From contig CM052359.1 of assembly GCA_028551475.1 (NCBI GenBank), forward strand, positions 9,301,583-9,365,582: a stretch of 64,000 nt of DNA, in the 5' to 3' direction. Positions 23,901 through 35,400 of this stretch are shown piece by piece. The notes beneath the pieces were generated by a model. That model was not told the origin of the DNA, did no database searches, and was given only the letters and a program-made list of their open reading frames with translations. Position numbers and translations under genes: made by a program. Source of the stretch: Casuarina equisetifolia (Eukaryota; Streptophyta; Magnoliopsida; Fagales; Casuarinaceae). Each line of letters starts with the position of its first letter. The first letter of the stretch is position 1.

Positions 23901-25509
23901 TGAAACAAATTCATGCGACTCACGGTGCAATAGTGAGTAAATGAATAGTTCAAAGAGTACACACTTAGTGACTAAAAAGCGAGAAAGATTATCCCTACCA
24001 CCTCTACTGATCATGGAACCTATGAATTTTGAGGAGACCAAGATTGCAACAAGTAGCCAACTTCATCACTGGGACCCTAGATGAGGATTAAACAACTGCT
24101 AACTCTGAAAAGTGGTCCTGTTGTTGTGGCTATTACTATGTTATTCAAGAAGACGTGTGAAGGGAGTTTCACGTGCATACTTATGCTCAAAGCAGTTTGC
24201 TTCGGAAGTTATTTGTGGGCTACAGCACCGTTGTCTGTACAATTGGCAGTAAGGATAGGCACCAAACCAAAAAACGAATAGTGTTATCTTTTAGCTAAAG
24301 ATTCCGCGTCGAATATAGTCCACAATTTGTTGATGCCCAGGTTTAATAACAAAGTTGCCATGAAGTGTGAGGGAATGATGCAATCCCCATGATTTTCTTG
24401 TTTAGTTAATCAATATTTGTGTATTGATTTAGCGGTTGATGGGATAGTAATTTTATCATTGATTTGGAATATTTGTGTATTAAAAATTAAAACCCTCATT
24501 TGCAATTATTAGGATCTTTATCCATTTGAAGATTCCTTATTTTCAATTTTAATTTTCTCAAACAGATATAAAACATCAAATTCACTTGAAACGATCATTC
24601 TTGTTTCTTTTCTTCTCCCCCTTTTTTTTCTTTTCTTTTTTTTTTTTATCTGTCAATTTCTTATCTTATACTTGATAGAATCCTCTCAGTACACTGTCAA
24701 TTTACTTTTGCAATAAAGTGATTTTAAAGATTGATTATCAAAAGCTCAAAATTTGTGCATAAATTGTACTTTTTTTTTTCTTCTGTCTTATTATGATCAA
24801 AATAGAATAATCAGTTTTTTTAACCAATGTAGGTGGATAGGGGATCAGCAACGGTCTGAAGGAGTTACTCCTGGTGAGGATGTCTACATTATACTGCGAC
24901 TGGATGGTCGGGTTCGAAGATCGGGGCAAGTAAGTGCTTGTGGAGGAAACAATATGTTACTTGCTCTTGGATTGAGATCATAGTTGCATTTAGCATGCTT
25001 AGTAGGTTGATTGAAATTGAAGTAATTGCAAGTTAGCATGCGCAGTAGGTATCTAGATGGCCCATAGGGGGTTAATAAGTACTAGCTTCCAAACTTGTAT
25101 TCTAGATAGCTGAGAGACAGTATGACATTGAAATTTCAAAATCCAGCAACTTTTGTAGCCATAACCTTAAATATACTTGTAATTCCGGTCTTTTCTCTCT
25201 TCTTGGGGCACTCAGTTGTAGAATGCACCTCTATTTTTGATACATGGGATAAGCATTCCAGGCTATTCCCAGAATGGCTAAATTGTTGGTGAAAACCAAA
25301 AACGAAGAGAGACAACTTCCTCAGGATTCTGTACTGTCTTAATGTCTCTGAAGATTTTTAAGACTAACATTGTGAGATAGAGACATTTTGTGATATTCTG
25401 GGGTTTTCAGGGTTAAATTGTCTTGTCTTTGCAGGGCATGCCCGACTGGCAAGAAATTGTGAAGGAGCTGCCACCATTGGAGGCATTACTAAGCAAGCTA
25501 GAAAAATGA
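17937..25509 (+). CDS. LPA1: LPA1, chloroplast TPR protein for photosystem II assembly (9 exons)
   Basis: Exons: 17937-18173, 18533-18636, 19090-19225, 20740-20971, 21144-21301, 22026-22214, 22569-22669, 24833-24929, 25435-25509. All use GT-AG and stay in frame, giving 442 residues; Arabidopsis LOW PSII ACCUMULATION 1 has about 450. LPA1 is an integral thylakoid protein that binds D1 and helps assemble photosystem II. The N-terminus is Ser/Thr-rich and acid-poor, as in a chloroplast transit peptide. TPR-like helices follow (LELFSKGRVKDALVQFETAL, then ALYNKACCHAYRGEGRKAAD), then two membrane spans (about 190-208 and 232-247) and the conserved tail (LPLRLSTNRVVELVQLRDTV, DVYIILRLDGRVRRSG, MPDWQEIVKELPP). 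The start at 17937 matches the family's MAVA opening. Introns 3 and 7 are long and hold foreign-looking DNA. A relic of its exon 4 junction lies upstream. Confidence 0.95.
18369..18452. repeat. Perfect 42-bp tandem repeat in LPA1 intron 1
   Basis: Two identical adjacent 42-base units (18369-18410 and 18411-18452), each starting GAGGGGCTTTTACTC and ending TTGTAGCTA. Identity suggests a recent duplication. It lies within intron 1 and leaves splice sites untouched. Confidence 0.95.
19370..20110. other. G+C-richer, coding-like island inside LPA1 intron 3
   Basis: This part of intron 3 is less AT-rich than ordinary intron sequence here and has several open stretches on both strands, for example plus-strand VVADIASLSPIVTSP near 19405-19450 and DDIAATEDDGKVHVAFGIPS near 19755-19815, separated by stops and frame changes. 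It looks like a decayed gene fragment or captured transposon cargo. I could not assign a family or decide the strand. Confidence 0.35.
20558..20575. repeat. C18 homopolymer in LPA1 intron 3
   Basis: A run of 18 cytosines. It lies inside the roughly 150-base block that is missing from the duplicated fragment at 4412-4895. Its exact length may be unreliable because such runs are hard to sequence. Confidence 0.85.
22880..23560. repeat. Possible LTR remnant in LPA1 intron 7
   Basis: Intron 7 is 2,163 bases long. Around 23120-23510 the sequence has the look of a copia LTR: AT-rich, with AATAAATAGAGCCCAAG followed by TGTAATTATT near 23430-23465. No second copy, primer-binding site or coding relic was found, so this is a composition-and-motif impression only. 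Confidence 0.3.
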
Positions 25510-28100
25510 AGAGTTCCTTGCATTACCAAACCTACCACCTGCAATTTTGAACGAAGACAGATGCCTGTTCTCTTTCTGTCTGTCTAATTGTTGTAAAGTT
25601 GTGTGAAAAGCAGGTGAAGCGTACGTTGGTCCTTCGATGCTGAATAGAAATCTTCATCAATGTAAAACAAAAATATTCAAGCAAATTCTAAGAAAGGAGA
25701 TAGATATTGGTATTTGGAAGTTGGTGTGGTCCATCTCTACTTATGAGCAACTCTAGCTGTCGATCTTCTTGGTTCAATGAATTTATTTTCCTTTTAACAT
25801 CATGATGTCCCATACCGCCACGCCGTTCTTCTTGTTTCCCATAGTTGTGTTTTTGAAAACTTTGCCTTGGGATTGAACCCACTTCTTGATTTGAAGCCAT
25901 AATCTATTGAAAAGAATATGATCTCCTCGTGTTGATTTTCGAGAACAACTACTTCTATGTTCTTGGGATGTGAATAGTGTGAACAATCAAGTTTTGAGAC
26001 TGCCCTCATTGAGACATTGGAAGTGCTGTAGATCTGAAAACTAGTTACCGTGACCTGTGATTTCGCAATATGTGGTAAATAAGCTGCCTGATGAACCGGG
26101 CTAATAGGTTCGGCTTCTGATTTTAAGATCCCTAGTCCAAATCTTCCTACTCCTTCACCTTAAAAAACTGCTTGTTCGGTGAGAAAAGAAAAGAAGGAAA
26201 AAAGAAAAAAAACTACTGGTTCGTCAACTATGGTTCACAATGCTCTAAGCGTTGTATTTGGAGATGATATAAAATGATTTCATAATCGGAACCTACCTAA
26301 AAGAACCTGACAGGAATTCACACAAATGTGGTTCTAGAAGTTCAAGATGCGAGTTCGGGCACATGATTTCTAAGCACATTGTGAGACTGCGAGTCCCTTT
26401 TTCAACTCAAACACGCTTTTGAATTACTCTGCTTAAAGTAAAATTCATCCGCTGTCCCCAACAACTCCTCCGTATCTTATCAAACTGTTCATATAATTAT
26501 AAAACAAAGACCAACAGACGACTTGTCAATGTGCTGCAAAGCTAAAGCGAAATACCCACCGGAAAGTAAATATGAAACCCAATTCAGATTAGTCAATGCC
26601 ATATTTTCTTCTGGTAAGAATGGTGTAATAGATATATATATATATATATATATATAGCAGTCTCCTACCAAAGCATGCAACCGCTGCTAACTATGCACAC
26701 AATATCAATCCCACTTAAGAATCATATTAAAAAAGAAAACAAAAAAAAAAATGGATAGTTTCTTCTTATAACGCAGTTTATATAATAAAAATGAGCATAG
26801 GAAGATATGCATCTTAAGGCTCAGATTTAAGTCGACAAGTACTTAATTTAGTTGGAAGCAAATATTGTCTATAATCTTTGGTTTCCAGGTTTAACAACCA
26901 CAACCGGGTGTAGAAATTTGGGTGCATTTGTAATTGAAAAAGAAAAATAAGTTTGAAATTTCAGAAATGACATGTTGCTTCGAGAAGCCGGGGACGCGTT
27001 CAACAAGCTTCATATCTATACTCTCCATTGAGCAGATACTCAGCTTCACACCATTCAAACGGCTAGAAACTAGAAGATGCTGCGAAGAGGTCAAACCTGT
27101 TTTGGTGGAAGCACTGAATAAACCATACAATTTCATCTACATGCTTTGAGTTGAACCAACCAATACAAATCTCGTAATAGTTTATATCGTTTTCTCGGTA
27201 GGTTTTGAAGCTTTCTCTGCATAAATCAGAACACGTTTGAACGCTTGGAATAGTCAGACAACTAATGGGCACAGAAAGAAGTATGAAAGCAATCCAACCA
27301 TGTCAACTGCTGCTTCTTGTCCTCCTAATCCCGCGTTAGGTTTTTGATATTGTTATTATTATTGTGAGCATGAAGAAGAAGAAGATTGAGACGGCCAAGC
27401 TGCCGATGCTAGTTGGAAGGATCCTAGAAGGCGCGCCAATCCTTGATGCCTTACTGTTACTCAATGGAATAAACCAATTTCAGTACTACCCTTGAACAAA
27501 TTTTCATATGTTTTGCTTCTTGAATCGGATAAACTTGAAAATCATGTAAATTTTACACAATTCTCGGTTTTTCAAGTATGGGGAATTCTTAAATGAGATT
27601 CACATAATATAAGATTTTATGTCTCATCGTTTTTAATTCATTATTTCATCTTGAGAGTAAAAGAAAGAATACTTCTTGCAAAACCAAAATTATCTATGTA
27701 CAAAAACATATTGTACTTAAACTTAATTTTTGATATCATGTCAAAAAATATAATTCTCCCCTTAAAACTAGCCAATATAAAAGGTAAACATCTTCACATA
27801 TAAAAGAAAATATAATACAACAACCCTTGCATCTGTCCTCTCGTAGTTGTCTTATCTCCATGTTTTTTACCATTGTCCTATATTTTCTGCAATTTGATGA
27901 TAATGTACGAAAAGAATGTGTCAAATGTTAAGAGTTTGGCATTCATTAAGTTTTTGAATCACAAAACTCACACCCAAGAATACATAAAATGGCCGGTTCT
28001 TAATTTAAAGAGTACGTAGAGTTAGTCAACAATTTGTCATCGCTCACGCAGAAATGTTGACAAATTCAATGCCATCCAGAATTAAATTATTTTAATCAAG
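25510..28100. other. Intergenic between LPA1 and RALF
   Basis: This starts with the LPA1 3' untranslated region. An AT-dinucleotide microsatellite lies at about 26633-26656. Short open frames near 25688-26009 and 26891-27272 (minus strand) lack any recognisable domain and were not called. No RNA gene was seen. Confidence 0.4.
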
Positions 28101-28132
28101 TTGACATCCGCTCTAGTCCCTCTTCTAGCGTG

Positions 28133-28138
28133 TATAAA
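28133..28138 (+). promoter_or_regulatory. TATA box of the RALF gene
   Basis: TATAAA located 89 bases upstream of the RALF start codon. TTGAC cores, the invariant part of WRKY-binding W-boxes, occur just upstream near 28060 and 28101, with an inverted one near 28026. All lack the full TTGAC(C/T) consensus, so WRKY control is only a suggestion. Confidence 0.65.
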
Positions 28139-28221
28139 CATAAGCTCAGAATGCAGAAAGAGACGGATTAACTGCGAGAGAGAAAAAGATAGAGACAGAA
28201 GTAACAAAACCACCGACGACA

Positions 28222-28578
28222 ATGGCTGGTTCTTCCTCTATTGTCTTCGCCTTTTTCCTGCTCACCGCAGCTCTGATTATCTCCTCCGGGGCCAACGTCG
28301 TAGAGGCGGGCTCGGACCAGAGCTTGAGCTGGGTGCCGACGATGAAGCGCTGTCGAGGTTCCATTGCTGAGTGCATGGCTGCCGGAGAGGAGTTCGACAT
28401 GGATTCTGAGATCAACCGGCGCATCTTGGCCACCTCCGATTACATAAGCTACGAAGCGCTGCAGCGGAATAGCGTGCCGTGCTCTCAGAGGGGTGCGTCC
28501 TACTACAACTGCAAGACAGGTGCAGAGGCTAACCCTTACGACCGTGGTTGCAGTGAAATCACTCGTTGCCGTAGTTAA
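28222..28578 (+). CDS. RALF peptide hormone precursor (RALF33/RALF23 type)
   Basis: A single-exon gene of 118 residues. RALF peptides are secreted, bind FERONIA-family receptor kinases at the cell surface and raise apoplastic pH while curbing growth and immunity. Visible parts: a signal peptide (residues 1-29, hydrophobic FAFFLLTAALII), an acidic propeptide, the site-1-protease motif RRIL at 66-69, and a mature peptide from about residue 70. The mature part has the YISY receptor-binding motif (74-77) and four cysteines at 87, 97, 110 and 116, which form two disulfides. It ends TRCRS. The prepropeptide also has two Cys (44 and 51), as in the RALF33/23/22 group. The start codon fits the signal peptide, and a TATA box sits 89 bases upstream. 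The next gene is HSBP, the same neighbour as RALF33 in Arabidopsis as I recall. Confidence 0.96.
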   Translation: MAGSSSIVFAFFLLTAALIISSGANVVEAGSDQSLSWVPTMKRCRGSIAECMAAGEEFDMDSEINRRILATSDYISYEALQRNSVPCSQRGASYYNCKTGAEANPYDRGCSEITRCRS

Positions 28579-28750
28579 GCTTTTCTGCTCCATCCCTGGT
28601 TTTGTTTCCGCTTTTGCTCTTCTGTTCATCTGCGTATTCCAGAGGGGAAAACTCGAAGCCATAACCAGGACTGCTTACCTGCTTTGCGTGATTTGTTATA
28701 GAAATGGAGTTTAGTTGGTATGGTCCCGTTAGTTACTGTAGTTTTAATAC

Positions 28751-28872
28751 AAGAATGCTCATGTTACTGTTGTTTTATGTTCTTTTCTTCTTCCTGTTTA
28801 TCCCCTCAATTAAGAACGCTCATGTTATTGTTGTTTTATGTTCTTTTCTTCTTCCTGTTTATCCCCTCAATT
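28751..28872. repeat. 61-bp tandem duplication downstream of RALF
   Basis: Two adjacent 61-base units, 28751-28811 and 28812-28872, differing at two positions by eye (AATGCTC/AACGCTC and GTTACTG/GTTATTG). They lie about 170 bases past the RALF stop codon, within or next to its 3' untranslated region. Confidence 0.93.
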
Positions 28873-29582
28873 AAGATTTACCAGCGATTTACTGAAATTT
28901 TTTTTAGATGTGCAAACTCCGAACCTTGTTCTTCTAGGAAGGGGAAGTGTCAAGGATCCAAAATTGCAAGATTCTTTAGACTGGGCGACAAGCTAACTGA
29001 AGACTATCATTGATTTCTTTTCTTAAAGTTCCTAGTTTTATCTTTCAAAAAAGTTTGATGTCTATGCATTAGACTTTGTAGGGGTTCTCACGGAGAAATA
29101 GCAAGAGTTTTCAGGATAAGAATCTTGAGCTGTAAGCCAATTTCGCACCAGAAATTTGGTTAGGGATAAAATTTTCTCCTAAATTTCACTTCAGGTTAAT
29201 TAGTAAAAATATCACGAGTCACTAATACTTTTTTAAGATTACAAATTAACACAAATCAACTACACCTAAGTCTTTGCAGACATTTTTAAGATGTTACAAA
29301 TCAAACTTGAGACTATAATAATGCCCAAAGTTGGGTCGGACTGAGGGACACAACTATCAGCATTGGGATAAAAATCCATTACCTCGTATTCACGACTTCC
29401 CTATTTTAATCACACAACCAAAACAGTTCGAAGAGGTAAGAAATGACGAATTCCAGGACTGATTTATCGAAGGAAATAACAACTTTGAGTAAAAATAAAA
29501 CCCAGATTACATGTAAAAGTAGTTTTCGTTTCTCAACTCTAATCACAGACAGCAAGCGGACATCGAATCAGACTCGTCAACT
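28873..29582. other. Convergent intergenic region between RALF and HSBP
   Basis: It holds the RALF 3' end and, on the other strand, the HSBP 3' untranslated region. No coding segment or repeat was recognised. Confidence 0.4.
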
Positions 29583-31441
29583 TTACTCAGAACCATCCTC
29601 TTTCTTCATTTCATCTAAGCTAGGCTTGGATGGAGGAGCAGGAGATTGAGAGCCCTCCACTCCCATCTCTGCTCTTAGGTCGTTGATGCTCTGCTCCAAC
29701 TCATTTATGCGGCCTCCCATCTCATCAAGTGAACAGCAGTTAAGGAAGCCAAATAGCCACTAGTTTCGCAGAAAAGGAAATACAACTTAACCAAAGAAGT
29801 ATAATGATATGGCATTGAAAACTAGGTTTAAATCAATCTATTTAAAATGGGTCTTGGCCAAAACCAGGAACACGGAACCAGGTCGGAAATCATTGTCATA
29901 ATCAAGCTTCCGGCTTAGGTGGTCCAAAGAGCATCATATGCACAAAGGCCTACTTATACTAATCTCCACCCCATTATTTCCATAAGATCAATCAGATAAA
30001 AATTTGAATGCACACATCAAGGAACAAAAATCAAATTTTCTTTTCACCCAATGCAGAAGTTCCCAACTCTCCTCCTAAGATATTCAATAGAAGGAATTAC
30101 CAATGTTAATCACACAACACTGTGCAATGGAAATTTGGTTCCTCCAGTCATCACTTTTCCTATACCAGAGAAGTCATCTCGTTGAGAAATTAACATCCAT
30201 GGAAAAAGGATATTCTTTGTAACAATTGAGTCAGACATTTGTTGAAACCTTGATTGCTGCAAAAGAACTTTTTGTTAATCACACGAGGATTGTTGACCAT
30301 AACTCTATACAGTAACTTACCATCTGCTGAAGAAGATTTTGCACCTGGAATTGATGAGAAAAAGTATATCAGCAAGGCTTCAGACATAGAAAACAACCAG
30401 AGCCACGACAGAGTGACTAAGAAATTCCTACATTCCTAGCACGAGATACTAGTGTTTGCCTATTCATGAATGGCTAGTGAACAAATCATGGTATATTTAT
30501 CGCAGAGACTCAATATCAACAGCAATAACTTCAAAGGTTCAAACTCAAAGAATATGCTCAGCCAAACAACCTCTTACAAGATATTTGACATCATCAAGTA
30601 ATTATCAAAACAATCCCAATCATTAGGATCCTGAAAGAGTCCTTGACATAAAATAACTAAGTATGAAAGCAAATTCGCCTTGCTATTTCAATAATGTTCC
30701 AAAACTTACAAAAACCGTCATGTCAGCAGTGCTTTGCTTCGGATCTTCCGCATCATGTCCATCCTGTCACAAATTTTAAAAGAGAAGTCAGAACATACTA
30801 TAAAAACGAGATAAATTTTGTAAAATAAATAAAAAAGGATGCATAATTAACCTCCTAATGAAAGCTTGGACGATCAAACATGAAATGGACACAAGAAGCA
30901 TAACAATTAAAGACAGAAGCTGGATGCAACTGGACACGGAAATGTAACTGATAACCAAAATTCAAGTACCGAAATACTAGCAAAGAGATTGGCAAAGACA
31001 AAACAAATCAAAATACACTCTCTGAGCTGAACTAAAGAAGCGACTTGAAAAATACTACTTTGTGGTTCATCCAAGCCCCAAATTCCCCACCAAGTCCAAA
31101 TAGACACGGATATAGACGTACATACACAAACACATACATGCAAACAATCTGATACATTATCGGCCATCAAAATTTGGAATATGAGTTACGTGAAAATCGA
31201 ACTTAACACTTGATAATCCATAAACAACATAGAAGTCCAGCTATAGTAGATCTATACGCTCCGAGAAGCACATTTTGGAAAAGACTGAACTCCAAATTCT
31301 CAAAACCCTAACGGCCTCTGCGCAGACACTTACAAGGTGTACCGGTATGATGCCAGAAACTAAATCAAACACAGAAATGACGCAAGTGCTTGACCTAAAT
31401 CGCTCTTAAAAAACTAGAGATGTAGCATCAAGAATTACCAT
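29583..31441 (-). CDS. HSBP: Heat-shock-factor-binding protein (5 coding exons, one AT-AC intron)
   Basis: Minus-strand exons: 31441-31439 (only ATG), 30763-30710, 30344-30321, 30256-30214 and 29728-29583, giving 89 residues. HSBP is a small coiled-coil protein that binds the trimerisation domain of heat-shock factors and damps the heat response; in Arabidopsis it shuttles between cytosol and nucleus. The heptad region is clear: MTVFVQNLLQQMQSRFQQMS, then SDSIVTKIDEMGGRINELEQ and SINDLRAEMG. The Ser/Pro-rich acidic tail is normal for plants. Three introns are GT-AG. The last one (30213-29729) begins ATATCCTTT and ends CAC, with TTCCTTAAC 11 bases from its end, matching U12-type consensus. Only this junction restores the conserved SIVTKIDEMGG. 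The first intron follows the start codon directly. Confidence 0.93.
29729..30213 (-). other. U12-type AT-AC intron of HSBP
   Basis: On the minus strand the 485-base intron starts ATATCCTTTTTCC and ends TGCTGTTCAC. The branch-site motif TTCCTTAAC (29747-29739) is a perfect match to the minor-spliceosome consensus, with the branch adenosine at 29740, 11 bases before the intron end. Removing it joins AAAG-A to TT-GATGAG, restoring the HSBP core. No GT-AG alternative nearby gives the conserved protein. Confidence 0.9.
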
Positions 31442-32445
31442 GTTTGTCTCAGCTGGTCCGTACAATGGCTAGGATTCCAAGCTGGAGGCGAGACCGAGAG
31501 AACGACGTGGGGGAGAGACAGAGGGGATGAGTGATCCCCGTAGATTTATGGTCCCAATGTTTTCCCACAATGACGCATTTGCCACTCATTGGGGAAATTG
31601 CTTGAATAAAGTGGTACTGTACTCTGTCGGACGAGGCAGGCGAATCATCACGTATTATAACGTAAGATTTCTCGTTTACTTTACGTTTCCATTTTTATTT
31701 GGGGGCTAAGAAAAAGTTCCTTCGGTTTTTGGCGATCTTTACTCATTCTTTATGCAAATTAAACACCCAACCTTATCATTACTAAATCTGAGCACTTCTC
31801 TAAAATTACTCAGAAGAATTAGTTCTCATTCGGCACAAATTCGATGTCATGGCCATTTCCGCCTTTCCGCTTTTTTAATGGATCCTCGGATTTGAAATAG
31901 GTAGGAGGAGAGTGCCATCCGTTTCAAATTTTCAAAACTTGGGTTCTAAAAAGTAAATAAATCCCACTTGTAGTCCTTAATTTCAAGCACCCGACAGCAC
32001 CCAAAAAGAAGATTGTTATAAATCTTTTTTGAATTACTATAAGAATGAAAATATTTTCGCATACATAAAAAATATATACCAAACCTGAATGCGTTCTTTG
32101 CTTAAAGTGTAAAAGAGACACTTCTTATAATAACTCAACTTATGACCAACTAGATAATTTACTTGAAACTTAAACTTTGATGCTATTCAAAACCTTACTT
32201 TTTACCCTTATAATCTCCTTACTCCTTTAAAATTAGTTTGTAAAATAAAGAATTAATCCCAATAAACCAATATAGTTGGCCAGTACAAAAATGAGAGACT
32301 ACCATATCTTGCTTTGAACGGCTTTGGATAAAACTTCAAAAGAAACCAGTTAAAGCCAGCCGATTTACACTCGATAATGAATATTGTACATTAACAGTCT
32401 AAAGACAAGAAAATTTTAAGCCAGGGCGAAAAGCCACTTCTTGTG
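31442..32445. other. HSBP promoter/leader side and ALG3 3' end
   Basis: The first 100 bases after the HSBP start (on its upstream side) are G+C-richer and probably leader and core promoter. The rest is AT-rich, ending in the ALG3 3' untranslated region. No other gene was seen. Confidence 0.4.
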
Positions 32446-35400
32446 TCATTCTTCCTTGCATGCTTTAATATCCTCGTAAGGATATTCAGATGGGGCAGAC
32501 CATAGACCCCATAGTATAACCAGGTGGAGACACAGAAGTACTGAAGATGAATAAGGATTTGAAGGATAGACATTCCAGCAAATCTCCACCCCTATAAACA
32601 AAATTAGACTGCATAACACAAAATGCAGCAGTAAGTGCTTAAGATTTGAGGCAATAATCATGCAAAAACTAATGCAGAAATTCAAGGAAGACATGAGCAA
32701 CCGACCGTAGTAAACTGGGAAAGGGCGTTCGCCACAAAAGGTAAGGTAAACTGTAGAAATACCTGAAGCAGATGCATCAAAAATGAGGGTTAAGCACTTG
32801 ATTTACTTCAATTAAAAGCATATACATTGATTATCAATAGTAAAGTTTATGCACTTGACAAATGATAGGGCTTATGCCTGTAGTTTCAACACAAAACTGC
32901 ACAGATTGCTTCCTCCAATCCTTGACAAGAGGGCAAAGATGAACCTTGGTGAAAAGGGAAGGCAGGAAACCTCCACAAAATGGTAAGAGGCAGCACAAAA
33001 AGGGAGAAGTTAATTACGAAGGTTGACATCTTTGTCGGATTACAAAAAATTTACTCAAAAAAAAAAAAAACACCACTTCCCATTTCAATTTTGTGGCCTT
33101 CACCTTCCAAGAAGATGCTTTTGGTAATGAACTCTTGTGTCAACAAATGACAAGCCATAGGGGAGTTGAAGAAACCTGAAGCTTAGGATGAGGACCAAAG
33201 GGTGAGGTCCGATCCTGAAAGCATGATCCTAGGTAACTTTTTGACAGGGCTCTCATGGAAGTTTGTTGACCATAACCACAGTACCTACTTCAACAAGGTA
33301 TAAAGCTCTCTGTTCCGAAGGCATCTGCGGAAACAGCATGTAGCTAGAATGGGTTTGCGCAGAAACCAGTCAACTATATATCTTTATAATTCAGAATCCA
33401 TGCAGGAGGTTTCTGGGCTCAATAATGTCTCTCATGTTCTGACCGCAATATCACAAAACAGTTCTCATAAATGTAAATATTACAAACTAACAGCACTGAA
33501 CATTACAGAAGAAAAAAGTGAAGGTAACATCTTCCCTTCAACATGGCCACATAAACAAGTACCTTACGTTAAAGACCAACGAAAACGATAGCAACGATAT
33601 GAAGATATTCAGAGGTAGAAAAAAACAAATGTCCGCAATGTACAAAACCTTCAGCTGATAACTATCAATGCCAAAGAAGCATCATAGCCATAAGCAGAGA
33701 GACATCCTCAGTCAAATAGATGGTGAAGATGCAACCATCCGATCAAGGAGAATGGTTGGACAAGAGCAATTAGTGCAGAGTAGGATATGGATCACTATTA
33801 CCACACTGGAATCAAAAATAAATACAAGCCAGGCAAAGGTTTATGTTTTCCCTCTCATCTGCTTACAAATATGTACACTTCAATACAGAAGTTAGAAAAT
33901 AGGTAAGCAACTGTTCCGGAAATTAGCAGTATTGTTCAACTATCAGGCCAACGATGTATAGAAAAGGACTTATTTCAGGCAAAGCTTACCAAGAGTAGAA
34001 CTGATAATGCAGTGACCTGGCACATACGATGCCAATGAAGTTCCCAACAAACATAGTCGTTACGACATCTGATTTAATCAGGAAAAGTCAGCATCTAATG
34101 AAGGAAAAGAATAAAGGGGTAGGGTCTAAGGGATGGAGCCAAAATATACAAATAGAAGTTGAACAGAAAAACAACATAATCAAAGAGAAAGAGCAAGACA
34201 TCCTCCAAATTTCAATTGGAAGCCCCACCACTTACGTTCTTTCTTAAGTATCTTCAAGGATGAACTGTGATTGTTAGAATTCTTCAAATAAACAAGCCTA
34301 GAATGCAAAAAGTTGAGAAGTCCCCCTTCGTGCCTACAAGCAACCATAAATCACATAAACAAAATAGCGTGGCTACATCAAAATGCCTATATTCTGTTCA
34401 AAAATATGTCTACATACATGTTTGTGCCACACAATATGGTGTTTAGAAAGTCAGATACTTTACTTCTCACGCAACTTATACTATGTTGAAAGAAACAAAA
34501 GTTTTCCTAAATCTCATGCCCACATTATTAATGCAACTCTCAATCTGTGAGCCATAAAAATATAACTTTTTCTACCTACTTGCACCATCTGCAATGAGCG
34601 AAAACTGCAAGCAATATGAGGTGCAAAATCAGCAAGGAGACTGCAAATTCCTTTGAAACAAAAAGAGGTTCAGGAACAAACTTGAAGTTAACAGACCTGA
34701 AAAAAATGGAGTCCAGGTTAGGATCAAACAGCAATCATCCTCGCTGACTCAAATCACATCTACGGCAGTAGAAGATAGAGCAAGAATATGTCAATTAAGC
34801 CTTATGATATATCAGAGAATTGTTATATTATAGAACTATTCCACTTTAAAGCAATCCAGCAAATGGATCACTTTGCATGGTATCAGCTTTAATCTGATTT
34901 ACTACAATTCTGCAAGTTATATCTTCCATAAATTTCAATAGACCTCTAGTAAACCCTGGAATCATTTCAAAAGCAATTATGAGGCACGTATCTGAACAAA
35001 TGAAAAAGTTCCATCGAGTATCCATGGAAAACCATTTTTGGAAAATCTGAACTGCCTTTTTTTTTTTTTTGTTAATTATAGTCAAGTATTTGCTTTTGCT
35101 CAAGAAGCTAACAAGTATGAGTGGAGAAAGGTTCTCAAGAATCTGCAAAACCAAAGCCAAAAGCAAAGTACCAAAAGTGGATGAAGACACGTCCAAGATT
35201 GAAGGCTCTGGTTAGGTAAGCAACTGGATTAGCGATGATGAAAGGAAGCCCCACCAGAATCTGTATACCATTACCAAGCAGGCGCAAGAAAATGAATGAC
35301 ATGGACAATGCCCTCTGTCAGAACATAATGGTAGTTGAATTCTAACTCACCTAAAGAAATTGGCAAAAAAAAGAAAACAGAATTAGTAAATATAGTAGTA

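Noticed and set aside
25688..26009. Overlapping minus-strand frames after the LPA1 3' end
   Set aside because: No domain, no promoter or splice context, and two overlapping frames of similar quality suggest chance.
26891..27136. Minus-strand frame ending in a prenylation-like GCGC
   Set aside because: No Rab/ROP GTPase motifs precede it and no exon structure supports it.
28168..28662. 164-codon minus-strand frame over the RALF gene
   Set aside because: It is antisense to a complete, well-supported RALF precursor and has no recognisable domain.
30190..30439. Short frames on both strands around the middle HSBP exons
   Set aside because: They read through introns; the correct HSBP model uses two small exons here.
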